In this document: piece by piece, positions 43,719 through 53,504 of the stretch
Layout of the letters: the number at the start of each line of letters is the position of its first letter
Numbering within the stretch: position 1 is the stretch's first letter
Origin: Gordonia polyisoprenivorans
GTDB lineage: Bacteria; Actinomycetota; Actinomycetes; Mycobacteriales; Mycobacteriaceae
Length of the DNA stretch: 64,000 bases
NCBI RefSeq assembly: GCF_017654315.1
Contig: NZ_CP072203.1
Span: forward strand, 5,208,001 to 5,272,000
Direction: 5' to 3'
Notes under the pieces: generated by a model
Database searches by the model: none
The model's input: the letters and a program-made list of their open reading frames with translations, nothing else
Told to the model about the DNA's origin: nothing
Translations under genes and position numbers: made by a program

Positions 43719-45350
43719 ATGGACGCGATCACCCTTCCCCCACGCCCGGCGAACGAGCCGGTTCACACCTATGCACCGGACACGCCCGAACGTGCCCGCA
43801 TCGTCGCGGAACTGCGCGCACAGTCACAGGCCGACCCCATCGACCTCCCCCACGTCATCGGCGGCCGCGCCCGGATGGGCGACGGCGACCGCATCGACGT
43901 CGTGCAACCGCACGCCCACGCCGAGGTGCTCGGCACCTTCACCAATGCCGGCCACGACGAGGCACGGGCGGCCGTCGATGCCGCTCTCGAGGCCGCCGAC
44001 GCCTGGGCACACACCAGCTTCGACGATCGTGCCGCGGTGTTGTTGCGCGCCGCCGACCTGCTCTCCGGGCCGTGGCGCGAACGGATCGCCGCGGCCACCA
44101 TGCTCGGACAGTCGAAGACCGTGCAGCAGGCCGAGATCGACGCACCCTGCGAGCTCATCGACTTCTGGCGCTTCAACGTGGCCTTCGCCCGCGAGATCCT
44201 CGCCGAACAACCGATCTCCTCGCCGGGCGTCTGGAATCGCCTCGACCATCGCCCGCTCGACGGATTCGTCTACGCCATCACACCGTTCAACTTCACCGCC
44301 ATCGCCGGCAACCTGCCCACCGCGCCGATGTTGATGGGCAACACGGTGGTGTGGAAGCCGTCACCGACACAGGCGTACGCCGCGCACCTGACCATGGAAC
44401 TGCTGCGCGCCGCGGGAATGCCCGACGGGGTCATCAACCTCGTCCACGGCGACGGTATCGCGGTCTCCGATGTCGCCCTTGCCGATCCGCATCTCGCGGG
44501 CATCCATTTCACCGGGTCGACGGCGACCTTCCAGCATCTGTGGCGCGAGGTCGGGGCGAATATCGACCGCTACCACAGCTATCCACGTCTCGTCGGTGAG
44601 ACCGGCGGCAAGGACTTCATCGTCGCCCACCGTTCGGCCGACCCGGATGTGTTGCGCACAGCCCTGATCCGCGGCGCCTTCGAGTACCAGGGGCAGAAGT
44701 GCTCGGCCGCCTCCCGCGCCTACATCCCGCGCTCGGTGTGGGATCGGATGGGCGACGACTTCCTCACCGAGGCCAACGAATTGACCTACGGAGACGTCCG
44801 CGACCTCGGCAACTTCGGAGGTGCCGTCATCGATAGGCGCGCCTTCGACAAGCACGTCGCGGCCATCGATCGCGCGAAGACCGTGCCCACGATGACGGTG
44901 GCCGCCGGTGGACACTGCGACGACTCGGAAGGCTACTTCGTCCGCCCGACCGTCCTTCTCGGCGACGACCCGACCGACGAGGCGTTCGCGACCGAGTACT
45001 TCGGCCCCATCCTCGCCGTGCACGTCTACCCCGACGCCGACTATCCGAACATCCTGCGGATGGTCGATTCGAGCGCAAAGTTCGCGCTGACCGGATCGAT
45101 CATCGCCACCGACGTCGCCGCGGTCGCCACCGCATCGGATGTTCTGCGCAACGCCGCAGGCAACTTCTACATCAACGACAAGCCCACCGGTGCCGTCGTC
45201 GGCCAGCAACCCTTCGGTGGCGGACGGGCCTCGGGCACCAACGACAAGGCCGGGTCGAAGGCCAATCTGATGCGCTGGAGTTCCACCCGCACCATCAAGG
45301 AGACCTTCGTGCCGTCCACCTCCTCCGCCTACCCCCACATGGAGCAGTGA
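43719..45350 (+). CDS. pruA: L-glutamate gamma-semialdehyde (P5C) dehydrogenase
   Basis: NAD-dependent aldehyde dehydrogenase, 543 residues, oxidising P5C/glutamate semialdehyde to glutamate in proline catabolism. Markers of this group are AITPFNFTAIAGNLPTAPMLMGN, HFTGSTATFQHLW, GETGGKDFIV (catalytic Glu) and EYQGQKCSAASRAY, where the Cys is the nucleophile. Also present are GYFVRPTVL and the C-terminal FGGGRASGTNDKAG. ATG 43719 was chosen; upstream sequence in frame covers the palindrome. It shares one base (TGATG) with the next start, so the two are cotranscribed. Confidence 0.96.
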   Translation: MDAITLPPRPANEPVHTYAPDTPERARIVAELRAQSQADPIDLPHVIGGRARMGDGDRIDVVQPHAHAEVLGTFTNAGHDEARAAVDAALEAADAWAHTSFDDRAAVLLRAADLLSGPWRERIAAATMLGQSKTVQQAEIDAPCELIDFWRFNVAFAREILAEQPISSPGVWNRLDHRPLDGFVYAITPFNFTAIAGNLPTAPMLMGNTVVWKPSPTQAYAAHLTMELLRAAGMPDGVINLVHGDGIAVSDVALADPHLAGIHFTGSTATFQHLWREVGANIDRYHSYPRLVGETGGKDFIVAHRSADPDVLRTALIRGAFEYQGQKCSAASRAYIPRSVWDRMGDDFLTEANELTYGDVRDLGNFGGAVIDRRAFDKHVAAIDRAKTVPTMTVAAGGHCDDSEGYFVRPTVLLGDDPTDEAFATEYFGPILAVHVYPDADYPNILRMVDSSAKFALTGSIIATDVAAVATASDVLRNAAGNFYINDKPTGAVVGQQPFGGGRASGTNDKAGSKANLMRWSSTRTIKETFVPSTSSAYPHMEQ

Positions 45351-46312
45351 TGAGTACGGTCTTCGACGCGGTTCTGCGGCCGGTGATCATGAAAGCCGCT
45401 GCCAGCGAACGGATCAAAGAAGCATCGGTGCGGCTGCCGATCACCGAACGCGTGGTGAACCGGTTCGTGCCGGGCGAGACCCTCGACGACGTACTCGCCG
45501 CGATCCGCGGATGCCTCGACGAGGGGCTCTCGGTCACCATCGATCACCTCGGTGAGGACACCACCGACGAGAGCCAGGCGAGCGCCACCGTCGACGCCTA
45601 TCTCGCACTCCTCCAGGCAATGTCGACGCAAGAAATGTCGCCGCTCGACGTCGGTCCCGGCAGGCTCGAGGTGTCGCTCAAGCTCACTGCGCTCGGCCAA
45701 TCACTGCCCCGACATGGCCGCAAGATCGCCGAGGAGAATGCGCACACGATCTGTGCCGCGGCGCGGCGGGCCGGGGTGCTGGTCACCGTCGACGCCGAGG
45801 ACCACGCCACCGTCGACGAACGGTTGCAGATCGTCCGCTCGTTGCGCGGTGAATTCCCCGAACTCGGCACCGTCCTGCAGGCATATCTGCGTCGCACCGA
45901 GGACGACTGCACCGAGTTCGCGGCCTCCGGCGCGCGAATCCGGTTGTGCAAGGGCGCCTACGCCGAGCCGGCGGCTCTCGCCTATCCCGACCGCTCCCAG
46001 ATCGATGAGGCCTATCTGCGGTGTCTGCGAATCCTGATGAAGGGCAACGGGTATCCGATGGTCGCCAGCCACGATCCGACGATGATCGCAGCGGCCCGCC
46101 ACCTTGCCGTCGAGGTCGGCCGCGCCCCCGACAGCTGGGAACACCAGATGCTCTATGGGATTCGCGCCGATGAGCAGCATCGTCTCGCCGCCCAGGGCGC
46201 GCGGGTGCGTGTCTACATCCCCTACGGCCAGGAATGGTACGGCTACTTCGTCCGGCGTCTCGCTGAGAAGCCTGCCAACCTCGGGTTCTTCCTGCGGGCG
46301 CTCGCGGAGTAG
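45350..46312 (+). CDS. Proline dehydrogenase (monofunctional)
   Basis: FAD-dependent proline dehydrogenase, 320 residues, making P5C from proline at the membrane face. The barrel shows LSVTIDHLGEDTTD, LEVSLKLTALGQ, VTVDAEDHATVDER, LQAYLRRTEDDC, IRLCKGAYAEP and YIPYGQEWYGYFVRRLAEKPAN, the last being the substrate-binding Arg-Arg motif. It is separate from P5C dehydrogenase as in other Gram-positives, not a PutA fusion. Confidence 0.95.
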   Translation: MSTVFDAVLRPVIMKAAASERIKEASVRLPITERVVNRFVPGETLDDVLAAIRGCLDEGLSVTIDHLGEDTTDESQASATVDAYLALLQAMSTQEMSPLDVGPGRLEVSLKLTALGQSLPRHGRKIAEENAHTICAAARRAGVLVTVDAEDHATVDERLQIVRSLRGEFPELGTVLQAYLRRTEDDCTEFAASGARIRLCKGAYAEPAALAYPDRSQIDEAYLRCLRILMKGNGYPMVASHDPTMIAAARHLAVEVGRAPDSWEHQMLYGIRADEQHRLAAQGARVRVYIPYGQEWYGYFVRRLAEKPANLGFFLRALAE

Positions 46313-46328
46313 GACTCGGGGCGGCAGC

Positions 46329-46871
46329 TCAGAGCGGCTGCGCGCGCCGGACCTGATCGGCGGCGCGGGCCGCGTCGAGGTCGACGTCGGCGGTGATCAC
46401 CGCCGGTCCAACCCGCAGGACCCCCGAGGTCAGCGGCTGGGCGCGCAGTCCGCCGCGCCCGATGAGTGCCTTGCGCACGCCGTCGCCGGCCATGGTGTCC
46501 ATCCAGGAACACGGATGTGCCGGCCGGCCACCGCGGAACCGGATGGGGCCGTCGCCGGTGTCGACCTCGAATTCGACGCCGCGTAGCGGGTCGAGTTCGA
46601 GACCGCGCACGACGATGTTGCGCCGGGCCAGCACCGGGTCGGCGTCACCGGCCGCGGCCTGCCACGCCTCGATCGCGAGGAACGTCACCGCGGCCTCGGT
46701 GTGGGCGCGCACGCCGAAGAACCGGTCGCCACGAATGCCTTTGTCGGCGACCACATCGACGTGATCGGGGGTGTGGGTCGCCACGTCGTCGGCGGGGCCG
46801 TCCTTGGACCGGCCGAAGTAGGCGTGTCGGGGTGACACGACCAGCGACTCGATCTCGACGTCATACCGCAC
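46329..46871 (-). CDS. MOSC domain protein
   Basis: A 180-residue single MOSC-domain protein, the domain that carries sulfur or molybdenum cofactor-linked chemistry in Moco sulfurases and YiiM-like enzymes. Seen are the VADKGIRGDRFFGVRAH region (usually the KGI.GDR motif) and NIVVRGLELDPL, as in the family's RNI pattern. HPCSWMDTM supplies the conserved Cys and ALIGRGGLRAQPLTSG follows. GTG 46871 is suggested; TACGCT lies 7 nt upstream. It sits 31 bp after the AAA gene and may be cotranscribed. Substrate unknown. Confidence 0.85.
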   Translation of the reverse strand: MRYDVEIESLVVSPRHAYFGRSKDGPADDVATHTPDHVDVVADKGIRGDRFFGVRAHTEAAVTFLAIEAWQAAAGDADPVLARRNIVVRGLELDPLRGVEFEVDTGDGPIRFRGGRPAHPCSWMDTMAGDGVRKALIGRGGLRAQPLTSGVLRVGPAVITADVDLDAARAADQVRRAQPL

Positions 46872-46902
46872 CTCACCCAGCGTAGGCGCACCGAGGTGTG
46901 CG

Positions 46903-48486
46903 CTACCGCCGATCCTCCGGCGGAATGTAGTGCAACCCGCGGAACACCGCGCTGCCGGCGAACACCGAGGCATCGAGATCGACCCCGCGATGTCTGGCCA
47001 TCCGCAACGCGAGTCGCAACAGCATCTTGATGTCGCGCGGGGTGATGTCGGGGAAGCCGCCGACGAGGTCGTCGAGTAGTTCCTCTCCGAGGATGACGTC
47101 GTTGCCCGCGGCGAGGATCTGCCACACCTGGCGGGCGTCCTTGGGTCCGGGTGGCTGGTATTCGATGACCGCGGCACACCGGGCGAGGATCGCCTCGTCG
47201 ACGCCGTCGATCCGGTTGGTGGTGAGGAACAGCAGTCCGTCGAAGTACTCGAGGGTGCGCAGGAACTCGGCGACGATCGCGTTCTGCGACAGGTCCATTC
47301 CGCGTTCCATGACGAAGACGTCGGCCTCGTCGAGCAGCAACACCGCATCCCACCGCTTGGCGCGGTCGAAGATCACCTCGAGATTCTTGCGCACCAATTC
47401 CGGTGTCACACCCAGTGATCCGGAGTGGATCGAGTACAGCGGACGTGCGGTGACCTCGGCGTACACCTCGGCGGTCAGTGTCTTGCCGACGCCGGGGCGC
47501 CCCTTGGCCAGGATCACGTTGCCCGCCGATTTCCCGTCGATGATGTCGCCGGTGAACACCGAGATGTCGGTGGTGAGGATGTTGAGGAGTTCTCGCTGAT
47601 CGTCAGGCAGCACCAGCTTGTCCTGCAGATGCGCATCGTAGGCGTAGTCGACGAGGTCGCCGGTGTTGACGTCGAGGAAATCCTGTGCGCCCAAATCGAA
47701 CACGCGGACCGCGGTGATCACCGGGACCGGCCCGTAGTCGTCGGAACCGAACAGGATCGACGGCGCCACCATGCGCAGCGCCGCGATCTCGCTCGGTGCG
47801 ACGTCGTGGACCACCTTGCGGTTCTCCCGCTTGTTGGGCGCGCGGTAGTCGTCGGTGCGGATCACCCGGCCGGTGTAGCGGTACTGCTTACCGAACCCGT
47901 CGTCGATGATCCGCTGATACTGCTCACGACGAGTCCGGTACTCCGCCTTGAGTTCCGGGGTTTCCTTGTAGGCGCCGCCGGCCGCCAGGACGTCACCGGG
48001 GGTCTTGCCGACCACCTCGGTCTCCTCGAAGTAGAGCACCTTGGGTTTGCACGACGGACGCTTCACCGTGGCGTTGTCGGCCTCCATGGTGAACTTGATC
48101 CGCGGACCGTGGGTGCGGTCGGCGTGTTCGAGCGTCAGGTCCATGACGAGATAGGGATGCAGATAGCCGTCGGATTCACGGACGTAGAGCCAGCCGTCGA
48201 TGAGATCGTGGCGCAGGAAGGTTCGGAAGATCTCGGTCGCCGCGTCGATGTGCGGGATGCGCGGGAAGCTACCGGCGCGGGCCGAGATGATCGCGGTGAC
48301 CGCCCTGGCGAAGGAGTCCTCGCCCGCACCACCGGCGGTGTCGACGAGATCGGCGAGCGCCGCGTCGGTGAGATCGCGGTCGGTGATCCCGATCTCGGCC
48401 GAACGCCACGAACCCGCTTGTGCGCGTACCGCTGTGAGGTCCGGTGACGAGGTGGCCGCGACAACGGCGGTGGGTGCGACGAGCAC
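46903..48486 (-). CDS. AAA+ family ATPase
   Basis: A 527-residue protein with a unique N-terminal half of about 280 residues and one AAA+ module: Walker A GRPGVGKT at about residue 316, Walker B VLLLDEADVF, sensor-1 FLTTNRID and an arginine-rich lid (RDIKMLLRLALRMARHRG). The N-terminal half contains an RIKFTMEADNATVKRP segment and a tail-like GADYRAPNKR region that I cannot assign. GTG 48486 follows AAGGAG. It lies 45 bp after catA and could be in the same transcript. A chaperone or enzyme-activating role is possible but unsupported. Confidence 0.85.
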   Translation of the reverse strand: MLVAPTAVVAATSSPDLTAVRAQAGSWRSAEIGITDRDLTDAALADLVDTAGGAGEDSFARAVTAIISARAGSFPRIPHIDAATEIFRTFLRHDLIDGWLYVRESDGYLHPYLVMDLTLEHADRTHGPRIKFTMEADNATVKRPSCKPKVLYFEETEVVGKTPGDVLAAGGAYKETPELKAEYRTRREQYQRIIDDGFGKQYRYTGRVIRTDDYRAPNKRENRKVVHDVAPSEIAALRMVAPSILFGSDDYGPVPVITAVRVFDLGAQDFLDVNTGDLVDYAYDAHLQDKLVLPDDQRELLNILTTDISVFTGDIIDGKSAGNVILAKGRPGVGKTLTAEVYAEVTARPLYSIHSGSLGVTPELVRKNLEVIFDRAKRWDAVLLLDEADVFVMERGMDLSQNAIVAEFLRTLEYFDGLLFLTTNRIDGVDEAILARCAAVIEYQPPGPKDARQVWQILAAGNDVILGEELLDDLVGGFPDITPRDIKMLLRLALRMARHRGVDLDASVFAGSAVFRGLHYIPPEDRR

Positions 48487-48531
48487 GGTGGACTCCTTCG
48501 CTTCTGGTGAGGTCGGTCTTATTGCCTGCGA

Positions 48532-49407
48532 TCAGGCCTCGGGATCGAGGACGAAATCGTATTCGGTGACGTAGCCCTCGCCGTTCGGGTTGTCCTTGAC
48601 GTCGAGCATCAGCTCGGGCTTGACCGCCGAGGCGATGTCGTCTCCGTTGTGCGGGTCGCCGGGGAAGTACAGCTGCGAGGTGATCAGCTGATGGCCGGGC
48701 GCGCTGACCTTGAAGTGCAGGTGAGCCGGACGCCAGGCGTGCCAGCCGGCGGCGGCGATGAGCTGGCCGCATGCACCGTCGGTGGGGATCATGTACGGCG
48801 CCGGACGCAGCGTGTGGATCTCGAAACGCCCGTCCTCGTTGGCGATCCAGGTGCCACGCAGGTTCCACTCGGGCAGGCCCGGGGCGAACTGCGAGTAGAA
48901 ACCGAGATCATCGGCGTGCCACAGCTCCAGGCGCGCACCGGCGAGCGGGGCGCCGTCGACGGCGCGCACCTGCCCGGCGAACACCAGCGGATCACCGGGC
49001 TCGTCGTCGCGCATGGGAATGGTTCCGTTCCACGGCAACTCGGGTGATCCCTCGATGTAGTAGGGGCCCTCGATGGTGCCCTTGCTGCCCTCGCGGTGCT
49101 CGTTGGCGACCTCTTCCACCGAGTGCTCGAGCCACACATCGAGGAACAGCGGCCACTCGCCGTCGGCGCCGACCTTGATCAGCCACGCCTTGAGCGCGTT
49201 GTACTCCTCGTAGGACACCTTGTCCTCGAGGACGATGTCGTTGATTCCCTTGATCACCTTGCTGGCAAGGTAATTCACGCGTGCGGTGTCGATGACGCCG
49301 GCGCGGCCGCCCGCGGTGGCCATACGCTCGGCGAAACGCGCCGACGCGTTCGCGCCGGATTCGGCGGCCTTGGCGTTGACCTCGGTATCGAAGCTGGTGT
49401 CGGTCAT
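48532..49407 (-). CDS. catA: Catechol 1,2-dioxygenase
   Basis: Intradiol ring-cleaving dioxygenase, 291 residues, converting catechol and O2 to cis,cis-muconate. The N-terminal helical dimerisation/lipid region is followed by the Fe(III) site: Tyr in DLGFYSQF, Tyr in LRPAPYMIP and the two His in WRPAHLHFKV. TIEGPYYIEG opens the catalytic domain. AAGGAG precedes the ATG. Third of the cat genes after catB and catC. Confidence 0.97.
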   Translation of the reverse strand: MTDTSFDTEVNAKAAESGANASARFAERMATAGGRAGVIDTARVNYLASKVIKGINDIVLEDKVSYEEYNALKAWLIKVGADGEWPLFLDVWLEHSVEEVANEHREGSKGTIEGPYYIEGSPELPWNGTIPMRDDEPGDPLVFAGQVRAVDGAPLAGARLELWHADDLGFYSQFAPGLPEWNLRGTWIANEDGRFEIHTLRPAPYMIPTDGACGQLIAAAGWHAWRPAHLHFKVSAPGHQLITSQLYFPGDPHNGDDIASAVKPELMLDVKDNPNGEGYVTEYDFVLDPEA

Positions 49408-49477
49408 GATGGGTACTCCTTGTTGACGGGCTGGGTTGATGGGGCTCGATGGTGTTGCGATTGTTGGGTTTACGGGA

Positions 49478-49762
49478 TCAACCCGCGTTGATGTCGGAAG
49501 GGTGGGTGGCCAGCGGGGTCACCGAGATGTCCATGTAGGCGAAGAGCGGGAGTCCGGACAAGATCGTGTGCAACTCGTCGTGGTCGGCCACGTCGAAGAT
49601 CGAGTAGTTGGAGTACTCGCCGACGATCCGCCAGATGTGCGGCCACTTGCCCGACCGTTGCAGCTCTTGTGAATACGCCTTTTCACGCGCCACGGTGTCG
49701 GCCCGCACCTCGGGGTCGAGATCGTGGGGGATGTTGACGTCCATCCGGACGTGATAGATCAT
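49478..49762 (-). CDS. catC: Muconolactone delta-isomerase
   Basis: Small 94-residue isomerase turning muconolactone into 3-oxoadipate enol-lactone. Characteristic are the start MIYHVRMDVNIP, AREKAYSQELQRSGKWPHIWRIVGEYSNYSIFDV and LPLFAYMDISVTPLATHPSD, covering nearly the whole family profile. It has a good Shine-Dalgarno (AGGAGA), 9 bp after catB. Confidence 0.97.
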   Translation of the reverse strand: MIYHVRMDVNIPHDLDPEVRADTVAREKAYSQELQRSGKWPHIWRIVGEYSNYSIFDVADHDELHTILSGLPLFAYMDISVTPLATHPSDINAG

Positions 49763-49771
49763 GCGCGTCTC

Positions 49772-50875
49772 CTATCGGTCGACTCGGTAGCGGGCGAGTT
49801 TGTCGGGGTCGATCTCGATGCCGATGCCGGCGTTCGGGCTGGTGTGCAGGTAACCGTCCCGGATCTGTAGGGGTTCGGCGAGCAGGTCGTCGCTCATGTC
49901 GAGGAAATTCGACAGTTCGCCGGCGTAGCGGGAGGTCAGTTCGTGGGCCGCGCCGAACGCCAGGGTGCAAGCGGTGCCGACCTGACCGTCGATCTGATTG
50001 CCCATCACCACGTCGATGCCGAGTCCCTCGGCGAGGTGATGTACCCGCCGTGACCACGTGAAGCCGGTGCGGGCGGTCTTGATGCTGATCGCGGTGGCCG
50101 AGCCGCCGAGGATCTCGCGGGTGACGTCGGCGGCGGTGGGCACCGACTCGTCGGCGATGAACGGCACGTCGAGGTGCTCGACGAGCCAACGCCGGCCGAC
50201 GACGTCGTCGGCGGGGCACAGTTCCTCGGCGAAGAGCAGATCGAGGTCGGCCATGTCCTTCATGGCGCGCAACGACTCCGACGACGACCAGCCGCGGTTG
50301 CCGTCGACGTAGAGTTCGATCTCGTCGCCGAATCGCTCACGCAATGCGCGCACCACGGCGGTGTCGAGGCCGATCGGTCGGCGCCCGACCTTGACCTTGA
50401 AGGTCGCGATCCCGTAGTTCTCGCGCATCTTCTCCGCCTCGGCGACCATGGTGGCCGGCTCGTCGAAGCCGAGCATGTGACTGACCCGCAGGCGATCGGT
50501 GTAGCGGCCGAGCAGGTCGGTCACCGGCATCTGCAGGGTCTTGCCCAGGGCGTCCCAGATCGCCATGTCCACAGCGGCTTTCGCGGTGGGATTGCCGATG
50601 GTCCGGTTGATACGGGCGACCATCATCTCGCGGTCGAGCAGCGTGAGCCCGGCCAATTGCGGGGCGAACACGGTCTCGATGACGGCGACGATCCCGCACT
50701 GGGTCTCGCCGTAGGTGAACGGACGCGGGGGTGCCTCGGCGACACCGACGATCCCGTCGTCGGTGTGGACGCGAACCAGGACGTGCTCGGCGACCGACAC
50801 CTCGCCGGAGGCGAACCGCAAGGGTTTGCGGTAGGGAATGGCGAACGGAATCGCCTCGATCTCGATGATTTTCAC
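49772..50875 (-). CDS. catB: Muconate cycloisomerase
   Basis: Enolase-superfamily enzyme, 367 residues, cyclising cis,cis-muconate to muconolactone with Mn2+. Family features: N-terminal capping domain, the Lys-x-Lys base in TFKVKVGRRP, the metal acids in ELYVDGNRGW, LLFAEELCP and FIADESVPT, and a later Lys in ISIKTARTGF. The GTG start overlaps the LysR gene stop by 4 bp, so regulator and enzyme are translationally coupled. Confidence 0.96.
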   Translation of the reverse strand: MKIIEIEAIPFAIPYRKPLRFASGEVSVAEHVLVRVHTDDGIVGVAEAPPRPFTYGETQCGIVAVIETVFAPQLAGLTLLDREMMVARINRTIGNPTAKAAVDMAIWDALGKTLQMPVTDLLGRYTDRLRVSHMLGFDEPATMVAEAEKMRENYGIATFKVKVGRRPIGLDTAVVRALRERFGDEIELYVDGNRGWSSSESLRAMKDMADLDLLFAEELCPADDVVGRRWLVEHLDVPFIADESVPTAADVTREILGGSATAISIKTARTGFTWSRRVHHLAEGLGIDVVMGNQIDGQVGTACTLAFGAAHELTSRYAGELSNFLDMSDDLLAEPLQIRDGYLHTSPNAGIGIEIDPDKLARYRVDR

Positions 50876-51795
50876 AGTTGTTCTCCCAGCGGGGCGGACG
50901 AGGGAAGCACGGCGGACAGGTCGAAGGCGTTGCTGATGACCCGTGCCACCGATTCGACGACGGGGTTGGTCTCTCCGGCGTTCCAGGCCAGGGCGACCTC
51001 GGTGCTGCCGGCGTCGGCGAGGTCGCGAATCACCAAGCCCTCCATGGGAAGTGCGCGGACCGAGGCCGGCAGCACGGCGACTCCGAGACCCGCCGCGACC
51101 AGCGCGAGCAGGACCGGGGTGCCCGACGCCTCATGCGCACGTTGCGGCACGAAACCGGCTCGGCGGCAAGCGCGCAGCGTCGCGTCGTTGACCGCGGAAT
51201 CACGGCTGTCGTACATCACGAACGGCTCGTTGCGCAGATCGGTGGTGGCGATGACGGGTTCGACGGCGAGGCGGTGATCGGCGGAGACCACCAGGACCAC
51301 CGACTCGACGTCGATGGTGCGCAGTTCGATGCCGTCACCGACCACCGGTGGGCGCAACACACCGAGGTCGATCTCGCCCGACTGCAGCGCCGCGCATTGC
51401 ATCGGGGTGAGCATGTCGGAGGAGATCTGCAGCTCCACATCCGGCAGGGCCTGTTTGACCGCGCGCGCGATCCGCGGCAGGTGTGAGAAGGCGGCGATGC
51501 CGGTGAGTCCCAGACGCACCAGCCCGCTGCGCCCGGCTGCGATCCGCCGTACGCCTTCCATGGCCGCATCGACGTCGTCGAGGATGCGTGCGGCCTCGCC
51601 CTGCAGGTACTCCCCTGCCGGGGTCAGCGCGACCTGGCGTGTGGTGCGGGCGAACAGGGTGACATCGAGCTCGGATTCGAGCTGGCGGATCGCATACGAC
51701 AGCGCCGGCTGTGCGACGTGCAGCATCGCGGCTGCCTGACCGAAGTGGCAGGTCTCGGCGACAGCGGCGAAATACCTGAGGTGACGGAGCTCCAT
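50872..51795 (-). CDS. LysR-type regulator of the cat/ben genes (CatR/BenM-like)
   Basis: A 307-residue LysR activator. The HTH covers MELRHLRYFAAVAETCHFGQAAAMLHVAQPALSYAIRQLE (here in pieces), and the C-terminal inducer domain includes LRPPVVGDGIEL and FVMYDSRDSAVNDATLRACRRAGF. ATG 51795 has AAGGAGGACG upstream. Unusually for a CatR/BenM-type gene, it is the first gene of the catBCA operon rather than divergent from it; it is divergent from benA. cis,cis-Muconate or benzoate is the likely inducer by analogy. Confidence 0.92.
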   Translation of the reverse strand: MELRHLRYFAAVAETCHFGQAAAMLHVAQPALSYAIRQLESELDVTLFARTTRQVALTPAGEYLQGEAARILDDVDAAMEGVRRIAAGRSGLVRLGLTGIAAFSHLPRIARAVKQALPDVELQISSDMLTPMQCAALQSGEIDLGVLRPPVVGDGIELRTIDVESVVLVVSADHRLAVEPVIATTDLRNEPFVMYDSRDSAVNDATLRACRRAGFVPQRAHEASGTPVLLALVAAGLGVAVLPASVRALPMEGLVIRDLADAGSTEVALAWNAGETNPVVESVARVISNAFDLSAVLPSSAPLGEQL

Positions 51796-51827
51796 GTCGT
51801 CCTCCTTCCCTGTCTCGAGTGAACGAA

Positions 51828-51945
51828 CCTGATCAATCGGGCGCATGTGATCGACACCACGTATCAATCACGGTAGATCCGCGATCCATACGAGACAAGG
51901 ACACGTATTCCGTCGATTGAGCTGCTCTCTTTATCAATCAGATGC
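51828..51945. promoter_or_regulatory. Divergent cat/ben control region with repeated ATCAATC motifs
   Basis: The 234-bp gap between the lysR and benA starts has three ATCAATC copies (near 51832, 51863 and 51933). The last forms an inverted pair GATTGA-N13-TCAATC (51915-51939). These are candidate LysR-type sites serving both promoters. Confidence 0.5.
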
Positions 51946-52029
51946 CGGGTCAGGACTGGGGTTAATGCCGGTGTGATGGGTGACACGTGCTGCGAGAGTC
52001 GAAACACAGCCCACACCCAGGAGGTAGCC

Positions 52030-53454
52030 ATGACCGTCACCGATCGGCCCGACCACTCGACTCCCGAGGCGTTCTCGACCGTCGTTCCCGCGGCACCGTC
52101 GGAGCACGTCCGCTCGGTACTGTCCGAGGCCGTCATCGACGATCGCGACGCCGGCATCTACCGGGCGAACCGACGCATCTTCACCGACGAGGAGATCTTC
52201 GAGCTCGAGATGCGCCACATCTTCGAGGGCAACTGGATCTATCTGGCCCACGAGAGCCAGGTCGCCAACCCCGGCGACTACTTCACCACCTACATCGGTC
52301 GCCAACCGGTGATGATCACCCGCGGCAAGGACGGCGAGCTGCACTGCCTGATCAACGCGTGCGCACACCGCGGGGCGATGATCTGCCGCCGCAAGACCGA
52401 CAATCGGATGACGCTGACCTGCCCGTTCCACGGGTGGACCTTCCGCAACGACGGCACCCTGCTGAAGGTGAAGGATCCCGACGGCGCCGGCTACCCGGAC
52501 ACGTTCAACGTCAACGGTTCTCACAATCTGACCACGGTGGCGAAGTTCGGCAACTATCGCGGATTCCTGTTCGGTAGCCTCAATCCCGACGTGCTGCCAC
52601 TCGAGGAGCATCTCGGCGACACCCGCACCGTCATCGACATGCTGGTCGACCAGTCACCCGAGGGCCTCGAGGTGCTGCGCGGCTCGTCGACCTACACCTA
52701 CGACGGCAACTGGAAGGTGCAGGCGGAGAACGGCGCCGACGGCTATCACGTGACGGCGACCCACTGGAACTACGCGGCGACGACCTCACGGCGCAACACC
52801 GGCGAATCCAAGAACGACACCAAGGCCCTCAACGCCGGCGGGTGGGGCAAGTCCGGCGGCGGGTACTGGTCGTTCCCGCACGGACACCTGTGCCTGTGGA
52901 CGTGGGCGGCCAACCCGCAGGACCGTCCGCTGTGGGACAAGATGGACGAGCTCAAGGCGAAGTTCGGCGACGCCAAGGGCGAATTCATGGTGAAGGGGTC
53001 ACGCAATCTGTGCCTGTACCCGAATGTGTATCTGATGGACCAGTTCTCGACGCAGATCCGCCACTTCCGGCCGATCGCGCCGGACAAGACCGAGGTGACG
53101 ATCTACTGCATCGCACCCAAGGGTGAGAGCGACACCGCCCGCGCACACCGCATCCGCCAGTACGAGGACTTCTTCAACGCCTCCGGCATGGCGACCCCGG
53201 ACGACCTCGAGGAGTTCCGCTCCTGCCAGTTGACCTTCCACGCCACTGCCGCACCGTGGAACGACATGAGCCGCGGTGCGCAACACTGGCTCTCGGGCCC
53301 CGACCCGGTGGCGCAGAGCCTGGGCATGACCGAGATCGTCTCGGCGGGAAAGAAGAACGAGGACGAGGGGCTCTATCCCGTCCAGCACGGCTACTGGCTG
53401 GAGACCATGCGAGCCGCCGTCGCCGAAGAAGAGGCCGCCACGCGTCAGGCGTGA
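52030..53454 (+). CDS. benA: Benzoate 1,2-dioxygenase large (alpha) subunit
   Basis: Catalytic alpha subunit of the Rieske dioxygenase that turns benzoate into its cis-1,2-dihydrodiol, 474 residues. The Rieske cluster ligands are CAHRGAMIC and CPFHGWTF (Cys-x-His ... Cys-x2-His). The mononuclear Fe site is in [15 protein letters not shown]. The C-terminal domain [17 protein letters not shown] is typical of BenA. A strong AGGAGG precedes ATG 52030. First gene of the ben operon. Confidence 0.97.
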   Translation: MTVTDRPDHSTPEAFSTVVPAAPSEHVRSVLSEAVIDDRDAGIYRANRRIFTDEEIFELEMRHIFEGNWIYLAHESQVANPGDYFTTYIGRQPVMITRGKDGELHCLINACAHRGAMICRRKTDNRMTLTCPFHGWTFRNDGTLLKVKDPDGAGYPDTFNVNGSHNLTTVAKFGNYRGFLFGSLNPDVLPLEEHLGDTRTVIDMLVDQSPEGLEVLRGSSTYTYDGNWKVQAENGADGYHVTATHWNYAATTSRRNTGESKNDTKALNAGGWGKSGGGYWSFPHGHLCLWTWAANPQDRPLWDKMDELKAKFGDAKGEFMVKGSRNLCLYPNVYLMDQFSTQIRHFRPIAPDKTEVTIYCIAPKGESDTARAHRIRQYEDFFNASGMATPDDLEEFRSCQLTFHATAAPWNDMSRGAQHWLSGPDPVAQSLGMTEIVSAGKKNEDEGLYPVQHGYWLETMRAAVAEEEAATRQA

Positions 53455-53504
53455 GCGACGAGCCGACCTCCCAGCCCACTTTCGTTCGCAGAAGGCAGAT
53501 CCCA

